A stretch of 39,761 nt of DNA, from assembly GCA_026388335.1 (NCBI GenBank), contig JAPLJZ010000265.1, positions 1-39,761 of the forward strand, written 5' to 3'. Below, piece by piece: positions 16,438 to 22,974 of this stretch. The notes beneath the pieces were generated by a model, which was not told where the DNA came from, did not search any database, and was given only the letters and a program-made list of their open reading frames with translations. The stretch comes from Deltaproteobacteria bacterium. Lineage in GTDB: Bacteria > Desulfobacterota > Syntrophia > Syntrophales > UBA8958. The translations under genes and the position numbers were made by a program. Every line of letters starts with the position of its first letter. Positions within the stretch are counted from its first letter, which is position 1.

Positions 16438-17325
16438 TTACGGTACGATGTTACTGATTTCCTTGTAATCGGTGCCCAGAATGACGGGAGTCGCCCCGCC
16501 CTGATCAACGAGGGTCCATTTCTGCCGGGAGTTATAAGTCCTTTTTTCATCAAGGGAGGTGACGGCTTCCCAGGACACGCTGAATTCCGCAATAAAATTG
16601 CCCGATTTATCGATCGTGACGGTTATGTCTTTAGCCTTGCTCATATTGGTTTTGGTCTTCTTGAGCATCCCCGCATACCAGTTCTTGAAATCATCCTGAG
16701 AGCGAATGACCATTCCGGGCATGTGCATGACCAGTCCCTTGTTTGCCAGCAAGGGCAGGTAATTGTTCACACTGGCCAGCTTGTCCAGATAGGCGTACCA
16801 CTTGTGGATAAGGCTCTTCACGTCGTTTTCGTCGAAACGCGAGAGAACGGGGGGGCTGCGGAGGTCATCCCGGGTGGGGGTGAATATCTCCAGGTAGGAG
16901 ACCTTTCCGTCGAGGGGAAGAACGGCGTAATGAACATTGGAAGGGATGATAAAGACCCCTCCCGGCCCGATATTCTGGACGTTCTTGTCGATCCTGATGA
17001 GCAGATTGCCGCTGAGTACGTATCCGGAAAGCTCGTGATAATGATACTGGGTGCTCACGTCCTTGCCCGTGCTCGTTTTGGTCGCCTCATTGAGGACGAT
17101 GGTCTGCCGGTCGTTGAAATATACTTTTCTTTTCAGATTGGCGTTTACAATCTGCCAGGGCTGATTCTCGGGAAAGACGCCGGGGTTGACGGGACGGATT
17201 TCGTTATGGATATTGTAATCTCGGGACAGTTGTTTGTCATCGGTCTTGACGACAATCTTTCCCGGGCCACAGCCCGCCAGGAAACAGATCATCAATACAA
17301 ATAATAGAGACAAACGCTTTATCAT
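16438..17325 (-). CDS. Lipoprotein with cupin and NTF2-like domains
   Basis: 295 residues. Signal peptide with lipobox LAGC (Cys19), so a lipid-anchored envelope protein. Residues about 75-150 form a cupin: YHYHELSGYVLSG supplies two metal-type histidines, and GPGGVFIIPSNVHYAV follows as the second cupin motif. Residues about 170-295 resemble an NTF2-like/SnoaL fold (DDFKNWYAGML, ...NFIAEFSVSWEAV, RQKWTLVDQGG). The pairing of a cupin with an NTF2-like domain in one lipoprotein is uncommon. Divergent from the RodZ-like gene at 17454. Confidence 0.7.
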   Translation of the reverse strand: MIKRLSLLFVLMICFLAGCGPGKIVVKTDDKQLSRDYNIHNEIRPVNPGVFPENQPWQIVNANLKRKVYFNDRQTIVLNEATKTSTGKDVSTQYHYHELSGYVLSGNLLIRIDKNVQNIGPGGVFIIPSNVHYAVLPLDGKVSYLEIFTPTRDDLRSPPVLSRFDENDVKSLIHKWYAYLDKLASVNNYLPLLANKGLVMHMPGMVIRSQDDFKNWYAGMLKKTKTNMSKAKDITVTIDKSGNFIAEFSVSWEAVTSLDEKRTYNSRQKWTLVDQGGATPVILGTDYKEISNIVP

Positions 17326-17453
17326 GATTTTATCATCCCTCCGGAAGGATGATAATGAACGGATGAACAGGTGTCAAGGAAAAAGGACAACAGGAAAGAA
17401 GGGACATTCGTATTGTCAAGGACCGGGGGGTGTGTTATGAAGGAACATCAAGG

Positions 17454-18161
17454 ATGACGGCTATGGATAAGAAAGAGAGAGAGACGCTGGGGGCCTATCT
17501 ACGCAGAGAGCGTGAAGCCCGTGAGATCAAGCTGACAGCCATTTCGAAGGCTACGAAGATCAGCTTGCCTCTCCTTGTGGCACTGGAAGCCGATGATCAG
17601 GATGCCTTCCCGGATAAAAAAGCCGTACCCGATTATCTCAAGCGCTATTGCCGTTATCTCCTCATGGATGAACAGGATGCCCTGAAACGTTTCGAGTTGC
17701 AGCCTGTCAGGCACTGCTTACCCGAAGCCATTGAAACGTGTCTTCCGGAAGTCATTGACGATCTGATGCCCCTTCCCGTTGTCGCCCCATCATATGTGCT
17801 GCCCCAGACAATTATCTCCTCAGCGAAGGAACCCAGTATTTTTCGCAAGTACCGCTTGGTTTTCATCAGTGTGGGCACCCTGGTGCTCATGTTTGTGATT
17901 TTCAGCGGGCTGCTCTTTTATTTCCATCCCCTTCGGGACAGGGCCGCCAAAACTGATGCGATCAAGGTCGAAGTTCCACGGGCGGCAGTCAAATCTCCGG
18001 CCCCGGCCGTCAGGAAAGAGAAGGTCATCGGGAACCGGGACAGCAAGCGGTATCATTTGCCGGGGATGAAATATTACCATCACATCGAGGCGCATCACCG
18101 CGTCTATTTTGATTCCGAAGCGGCAGCGATCCGGGCGGGTTACCATAAAGCCCCCAGATAA
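17454..18161 (+). CDS. RodZ-like helix-turn-helix membrane protein with C-terminal Ada-Zn/sunset-like domain
   Basis: About 235 residues. N-terminal RodZ-type HTH (GAYLRREREAREIKLTAIS...PLLVALEADD...PDYLKRYCRYL), a Pro-rich linker, one transmembrane helix (FISVGTLVLMFVIFSGLLFYF), and a C-terminal block GNRDSKRYHLPGMKYYHHI...VYFDSEAAAIRAGYHKAP. The last resembles the small Ada-zinc-like domain usually reading YHLPGCPYY; here the cysteine is methionine. RodZ proteins link MreB filaments to the membrane; without a mreB neighbour, a general envelope or regulatory role is equally possible. Start could be three codons later (17463); both have AAGGA. Confidence 0.72.
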   Translation: MTAMDKKERETLGAYLRREREAREIKLTAISKATKISLPLLVALEADDQDAFPDKKAVPDYLKRYCRYLLMDEQDALKRFELQPVRHCLPEAIETCLPEVIDDLMPLPVVAPSYVLPQTIISSAKEPSIFRKYRLVFISVGTLVLMFVIFSGLLFYFHPLRDRAAKTDAIKVEVPRAAVKSPAPAVRKEKVIGNRDSKRYHLPGMKYYHHIEAHHRVYFDSEAAAIRAGYHKAPR

Positions 18162-18165
18162 AATT

Positions 18166-18290
18166 ATTCCAATTCCAAATCAAAGATGAAATCAAGGCGG
18201 CGAGGCAGAGGCGACGCAGGCGTATTTTTATACGTCGAGGAGCCGATTGCCGATGCCAACGAAGATAGCGCTTTGATTTGGAATTGGAAT
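18166..18290. repeat. MITE-like hairpin element between convergent genes
   Basis: 125 bases bounded by perfect 19-bp inverted repeats (18166-18184 and 18272-18290; ATTCCAATTCCAAATCAAA). The interior is partly self-complementary and folds about CGTATTTTTATACG. It fills the whole gap between the RodZ-like stop (18161) and the PAAR-like stop, and its end base supplies the last base of the latter's TGA. It may now act as a bidirectional transcription terminator. No transposase gene. Confidence 0.75.
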
Positions 18291-18685
18291 CAGCTCATGA
18301 TCATGACCTTGTTCTGAGAGGGCTGGATATGCGAGCCGACGGCGTTGCCGTCGTTCTGTTTGGTGGGGTTCCCCATGAACACCGCCGGATTTCCTTCCAG
18401 TTTGACTTTGGTGCTGCCCATGATGAATTCCGCCGGTCCCATGATTTTCCCGGAAACGACGCCCTGATTGACCCCGGCCTGATCGCCGTTGGTCGGTTGA
18501 ATCTTGGACGCCTTGGTTAGAGCGGGGGCGCCGTTGATCAGGACTTTTTTCGTTGTCGGGTTCCCCATCTGGGTCATGCCGATGTTGGGGTAGGGTACCG
18601 GTACGGGCGGCGCCGGGGGCGCCGGAGTCAGGCAGACATCGGGCATGGCCATAACCTGTCCTTTTTCTATCGTGGCGGCAAACAT
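18290..18685 (-). CDS. PAAR-like DUF4150 T6SS spike-tip protein (left copy)
   Basis: 131 residues. DUF4150 motifs: MPDVCLTPAPPAPPVPVPYPN near the start, MGNPTTKKVLINGAPAL, GDQAGVNQGVVSGK and MGSTKVKLEGNPAVFMGN, and C-terminal SQNKVMIMS. Such proteins cap the VgrG trimer as the sharp tip and attach effectors. Nearly identical in layout to the right copy (30540-30935), with few substitutions. It is the last gene of the left operon, 14 nt after DUF3540, and its stop codon abuts the hairpin element. Confidence 0.88.
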   Translation of the reverse strand: MFAATIEKGQVMAMPDVCLTPAPPAPPVPVPYPNIGMTQMGNPTTKKVLINGAPALTKASKIQPTNGDQAGVNQGVVSGKIMGPAEFIMGSTKVKLEGNPAVFMGNPTKQNDGNAVGSHIQPSQNKVMIMS

Positions 18686-18698
18686 CGTTCTTCCTCCT

Positions 18699-19325
18699 CT
18701 ATCCGATATGGATTTTTTTGCCGTCCAGTTTAACCTCTTCTTCCGCGTTGAGGGAGGCGTTTTTTGCTGAAAGAAAGAAACGCTTCTTCACGATGGTCCT
18801 TATCCTTCCTGCCGTCGTATGTTCGGTGTTCTCGATCCACCGGTAGCTGTCCCTGATCCGTTCGGTGAGACGTCCGATGACGCGGTCCCAGATTTCCACC
18901 ACCGCGACGATTTTCCTGATCCGGACGTCGCACCACTGGGATAGCAGAGAAAGCCCGGTAAACCTCACCTCCCCCAGGATGCCGGTGAGAGAAATCCGGG
19001 GGGCCTCCATGGCAACTCCCTGGCTTGCCGTGAAGGTGATCTCGCCTCCTTCGATGGTACTTTTATCCGGCAGGGTGATCCTCCCCGTATCTCCCGGACT
19101 TGTCAGCACACTCAGGATGAAGGCGCACTCGCCGTTATCGGCGATGAGGACCTCGTCTCCCGTCTCGGGGGCCAGGAGGCAGCCACCGGCTCTCCGGGCG
19201 GCAACGACGGCGCCGTTTTCGAGACGGACACTGTAGCCGTCGCCGTCTTTCTCCAGCACCCGGGCATAGAGAAGCGACGCTTCCCGGGGCAGGGAATCGC
19301 GCTTGAGGGCAATGATATTATTCAT
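18699..19325 (-). CDS. DUF3540 T6SS-associated protein (left copy)
   Basis: 208 residues. N-terminal beta-rich (OB-like) part with YARVLEKDGDGYSVRLENG and PETGDEVLIAD, then a beta repeat, then helical GRLTERIRDSYRWIENTEHTTAGRIRTIVK and the closing EEEVKLDGKKIHIG. DUF3540 proteins occur beside VgrG/DUF4150 genes and probably help assemble or load the tip; direct data are lacking. Overlaps the upstream pentapeptide gene (ATGA). The right paralogue is at 29865-30521. Confidence 0.85.
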   Translation of the reverse strand: MNNIIALKRDSLPREASLLYARVLEKDGDGYSVRLENGAVVAARRAGGCLLAPETGDEVLIADNGECAFILSVLTSPGDTGRITLPDKSTIEGGEITFTASQGVAMEAPRISLTGILGEVRFTGLSLLSQWCDVRIRKIVAVVEIWDRVIGRLTERIRDSYRWIENTEHTTAGRIRTIVKKRFFLSAKNASLNAEEEVKLDGKKIHIG

Positions 19326-20404
19326 TTTTCATTTCTCCTTTTTCTTCTTCTGTCTGGGGCGGTCCAGTTTTCCGCCGCCCAGAGGTCAGGGTCGGTCTCG
19401 TAAATTGTCCCGGTATCGGCCCCACCCCAGACAGCCTCTTCCCTATGGACGCCGTGGAAATTGGCCCGGTCCAGACGGGTGTCGGAAAAGTCGGCCCCGG
19501 CAACGACGGCCCGGGAAAAATCGGTGTAAGGCAGCTCTGCCCGGCGAAAATCACATTTTTCCAGGCGGGTGTCGTCAAAAAGAGATTGTTCGATACGGGC
19601 GCGATGGAAAATTGCCCCCGTCAGACGGGCCTTGCTAAAACGGACCATAAAGAAATCTACGTCCGAGAAATCGGCCCCCGGTGCTGTGATCTCGCCAAAG
19701 GTTACATATTTACCCCTGGCTTTGGTAAACTGCGCCGCCGTAAGGTCCGTGTTGGCAAAGCTGGTCTGGGTAAGATCCAAGCCAGAGAAGTTGGCCTCTT
19801 TCATATGACACTTGTCGAATATGGTCATGAACAGGATGCAGCCGGGAAAGCGCTGCTTTTCCAGTTTACTCTCCACGAGAAGCGCCTTGGTCAGATCCGT
19901 TCTATTGAAGATGGCCCCGGAGAAATCACTGCCGCCGGCCATGAGGCGGTTCAGATTAGCTCCCGTCAAGTCCATGGCGTTCAACTTACATTCATGAAGG
20001 GAGGCGTTAATGAAGGTGGTCCCCAGGCATTTAGCGCCCGTGAGATCACAGTTGCCTGCATACATATTGCCGAGGTCCGCCCCGGAGAGATCGGCACCGA
20101 CGAGGGAAACCTTCTGCAGCGAGGCGTCGGCAAGGACGGCCTTTCCCATCTGTGCGCCGGCGAGATCGACCTCATCAAACCGGCAGCCCGTCAAATCCGC
20201 CCCTGCCAGACCGGCGCCGGTGAGATTGACCCTGATCAGGGAGCTGTTGACAAGCTTTACCCCCTCCAGGTTCGCTTTTTGAAGCCGTACCCCCTCCAGA
20301 ATAATCCCGGAGAGGTCCTGGTGGGAAAGGTTTGCGCCCGTAAGATCCGCATCGTTCAACCCGCCGTCCCTTTTTATTTTTGCAATTATCTCGTCGGTGT
20401 TCAT
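19322..20404 (-). CDS. Pentapeptide-repeat protein of the T6SS cassette (left copy)
   Basis: 360 residues almost wholly of A(D/N)LXX pentapeptides (DADLTGANLSHQDLSG..., ...GADLTGCRFDEVDLAGAQMGKAVL...), forming a right-handed quadrilateral beta helix. A short N-terminal helix (MNTDEIIAKIKRDGG) is shared with the right copy. C-terminal HREEAVWGGADTGTIYETDPD. It has about 68 more residues than the right copy, from extra repeats in the first half. The ATG overlaps the DUF2169 gene stop. Role unknown; cargo or scaffold of the spike is a fair guess. Confidence 0.85.
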   Translation of the reverse strand: MNTDEIIAKIKRDGGLNDADLTGANLSHQDLSGIILEGVRLQKANLEGVKLVNSSLIRVNLTGAGLAGADLTGCRFDEVDLAGAQMGKAVLADASLQKVSLVGADLSGADLGNMYAGNCDLTGAKCLGTTFINASLHECKLNAMDLTGANLNRLMAGGSDFSGAIFNRTDLTKALLVESKLEKQRFPGCILFMTIFDKCHMKEANFSGLDLTQTSFANTDLTAAQFTKARGKYVTFGEITAPGADFSDVDFFMVRFSKARLTGAIFHRARIEQSLFDDTRLEKCDFRRAELPYTDFSRAVVAGADFSDTRLDRANFHGVHREEAVWGGADTGTIYETDPDLWAAENWTAPDRRRKRRNEK

Positions 20405-22956
20405 GGTTCCTGCCTGAGTTTTAACAAGGTTTTCTTGATATTGGCTCGGTCAAGATTTGTCCGCTGCATTTTGGCCTGATAAAAATCCACGCCATAGAGG
20501 TTGGAAAGCTTCAGGTCCGTGCGGGTGAGCGTGGCCTTCCGCAGTGATCCCTTAAAGAGATTGACGCCCGTGAGATTGGCGTTGGTCAAGTCGGCCTTCA
20601 TAAATTTCGTCTCCTTAGCCGTTGCCAGAATCATGATGGCCCCCGTCAAATCGCACTTGCTGAAATCGGCGCGGTCCAGCGTCGCCTCCATCATCTGGGC
20701 GCGGAGTAGTCGGGCACCCTCCCAGCAGGCGTCGGTTAAATCAGCGGCATTGAAGCGGGCGTCCGTGAGGGTGGTGTCGGCGTCGGCCCGCGAACCATTG
20801 AGGAGAGAGTACCCGAATTTGGTATGCTCTCCCGTAGCCCCGCTGAGGCGCAGGCCGGCGGCGTTGGCATCCATAAAAGAACAGTGGGTAAGCTTGGCCC
20901 CGGTGAAATCCCCATCCGCCAGCTCCGCGCCCGTCAAGTCGGCGTCGGTCATATTCACCTTGGCAAAAAGGGCCTTGGGGGCCGAGATCTTCTGCGCCCT
21001 GATTCCCTCCATAACGGCCGCCTCGAATATTGCCCCGGCGGCGCTTGCCCCGGAAAGATCTGCGTCGGTGAAATCCGCGCCGGTGAAATCCGCGCCCGAA
21101 AGCTGCGCCCCGGCTAAGCGGGCCTTCGCAAAACGGCCTCCAGAGGCGTCGGCCTGCTCCAGGTTCGCCTGGGCGAGGTCGGCGCCGGTGAAATCGGCGT
21201 CTTTGAGGATTGCGTCTTTAAAAATCGCCTTGGACAGCCCGCCGTTGGTGAAGATCGCCCCGGCCAAGACAGCTGCGGTGAAATCGGCCCCGGGCATTTT
21301 CCTGGCCGTAAAATCGAGACCTGAAAGGTCCAGGCCGCCGAGGGGTTCCCCTCGCCCGTAGCGGAGCATAACCTCCTCCACGGTAAGGGCAAGGCCCGCC
21401 GGGGGAGGAGGCGGTTCCGGCGCCGGTGCGAGAGAAGGAACTTGTGCTGATTTCTCAACCTTGGTTGCCGCCTGCTTTTCCAGGTTGTCGAGGGCAGCCA
21501 GGGATTCATGAACGAGTTTTTCCGTCTCCTTGAACTGCGCCTCGATCTCCGGTTTATGGATACCCGCCTTCCGCAGCCCGGCAATGATCTCGTCGGCGGA
21601 TGGCAAAGGCGCCTCCGGCTTCGGCGCCATGATTTTCTCGACGTCGGCGGCGGTGATCCCGAATTTTTTCATGAAAGCGGCGGTCTGCTTTTCCATGGCG
21701 ACCACGGCCATCCCCAATTCGTCCAGGGACCCGGCGGCCGCCCGTTCCTCCACAGGGAGAAACTGCTTCACTACGGCGTCCGGATCGAGGCCGGCCTTCT
21801 TCAGCATCGCGGCGGTCTTGGCTTCGAACTCCTGGGTTTCCTTGAGGAGGGCCGCCAATTCGGGGTGGATATCCGGTGCTTTTGCGGGCGCTGCCACCGG
21901 GGCAGGTTCCGGCGGCGGCGCTTCGGCGGCGGCTGCCGGTGCGGCTGCCGGCGACAGTTCTTCCTGAAACATCCGACCGTATTCTTCGATGGATTTCGGC
22001 GGTTCTCTCATGGATTCCCACTGGCCGTAAAGGTGGAGGACGTCCTCATATTCCTCGTCCGCCACGGCGACGGCCCCCCGATAGAGCAGAATACCGACTT
22101 CCCGATCCGGGAAGAGCCAGAGGGTCTCCGCCCGGCAGGGGACCTCCCTGAATATCTCCTTGTCCCCCTCTTTTTGATGGACGAAGAGACGGGCCCGCAA
22201 GGCGGGCAGGGTGGACTTTAGCAACGGCTTCCGAGGATGCATATTGACGATTTCGATCTTTTCATCGCCGGTGAAGAATCCCGGGAGGCGCTGATCCTCC
22301 GGGGCGGCGTTGAACAGCTCCCAGTTCGTGTCCTTGGGGAAATGGGGCCAGTCTTCCAGCAGCCACTTGTCATCAACCTTGCCTATGTGGCGCAGCCGCT
22401 GCGGCCAGGTCATGGGGTAGGCGGAGAAGCCGGCGGGTGGCGGCCGGTCCTGGGGAGATCCGACGAGATGGCGGGGGTCCTGGACATTGGGGAGGGGCCT
22501 TTCCCCCGTTGCGTCGGGGAGAGTCCCTTTTCCCAGTGGGTTTTCCGGGAAATCCGGACCACCGAAGGTGTTGGCGTAATTAACGGCCAGGTGGGTGAAT
22601 GGTTCGGGTTTCTCGGTGCCCACGAGGCCCCAGTAGTGATTGCCGAAAACGGCCAAGGTCTTCGTCAGGCCGCCGACATGAACGGATACCTCGATGGCCC
22701 GGACCGGCTGCGGGGCGAAGGCGCTCCCATAGACGAGAAATTCCCCCCGGACCTTGGGGACGCCGAAATCGAAAATCTCCTCTTTGTCCAAGGCCGCCTC
22801 GATGACGGGCCACATATCCTGCTCGTTGAGGAGGCGGTTCGGGGCGGCCTCATCCAGGGTAAAGCAGGCACAGGCGGCTAAGCTGAGACGGCATTGACCG
22901 TCAATTTGCATACTCTTGAACATCTGGGCCAAATTTTGCGGTTTGATGATTTTCAT
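20401..22956 (-). CDS. DUF2169 T6SS effector-loading domain fused to pentapeptide repeats (left copy)
   Basis: 851 residues. Residues about 1-310: DUF2169 (FDFGVPKVRGEFLVYGSAFAP, PFTHLAVNYANTFGGPDFPENP, LFPDREVGILLYRG). Then a Pro/Ala-rich linker (about 325-360), a helical region with two DPDAV/TAADVEKIM-type segments (about 360-510), and pentapeptide repeats from about 560 to the end. DUF2169 proteins act as adaptor/chaperones that place effectors on VgrG (shown for Agrobacterium Tde2). The right copy has the same length. It follows vgrG by 18 nt and overlaps the pentapeptide gene. Confidence 0.88.
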   Translation of the reverse strand: MKIIKPQNLAQMFKSMQIDGQCRLSLAACACFTLDEAAPNRLLNEQDMWPVIEAALDKEEIFDFGVPKVRGEFLVYGSAFAPQPVRAIEVSVHVGGLTKTLAVFGNHYWGLVGTEKPEPFTHLAVNYANTFGGPDFPENPLGKGTLPDATGERPLPNVQDPRHLVGSPQDRPPPAGFSAYPMTWPQRLRHIGKVDDKWLLEDWPHFPKDTNWELFNAAPEDQRLPGFFTGDEKIEIVNMHPRKPLLKSTLPALRARLFVHQKEGDKEIFREVPCRAETLWLFPDREVGILLYRGAVAVADEEYEDVLHLYGQWESMREPPKSIEEYGRMFQEELSPAAAPAAAAEAPPPEPAPVAAPAKAPDIHPELAALLKETQEFEAKTAAMLKKAGLDPDAVVKQFLPVEERAAAGSLDELGMAVVAMEKQTAAFMKKFGITAADVEKIMAPKPEAPLPSADEIIAGLRKAGIHKPEIEAQFKETEKLVHESLAALDNLEKQAATKVEKSAQVPSLAPAPEPPPPPAGLALTVEEVMLRYGRGEPLGGLDLSGLDFTARKMPGADFTAAVLAGAIFTNGGLSKAIFKDAILKDADFTGADLAQANLEQADASGGRFAKARLAGAQLSGADFTGADFTDADLSGASAAGAIFEAAVMEGIRAQKISAPKALFAKVNMTDADLTGAELADGDFTGAKLTHCSFMDANAAGLRLSGATGEHTKFGYSLLNGSRADADTTLTDARFNAADLTDACWEGARLLRAQMMEATLDRADFSKCDLTGAIMILATAKETKFMKADLTNANLTGVNLFKGSLRKATLTRTDLKLSNLYGVDFYQAKMQRTNLDRANIKKTLLKLRQEP

Positions 22957-22974
22957 CGGTATTGTTGTCGTGCT

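Noticed and set aside
18166-18290. IS terminal inverted repeats
   Set aside because: Only 125 bp with no coding capacity and no visible target duplication; called a MITE-like hairpin instead.
19445-20479. A 344-codon open frame antisense to the left pentapeptide gene
   Set aside because: It mirrors the repetitive pentapeptide gene on the other strand, as expected from its regular codon pattern; the minus-strand gene has clear family motifs.
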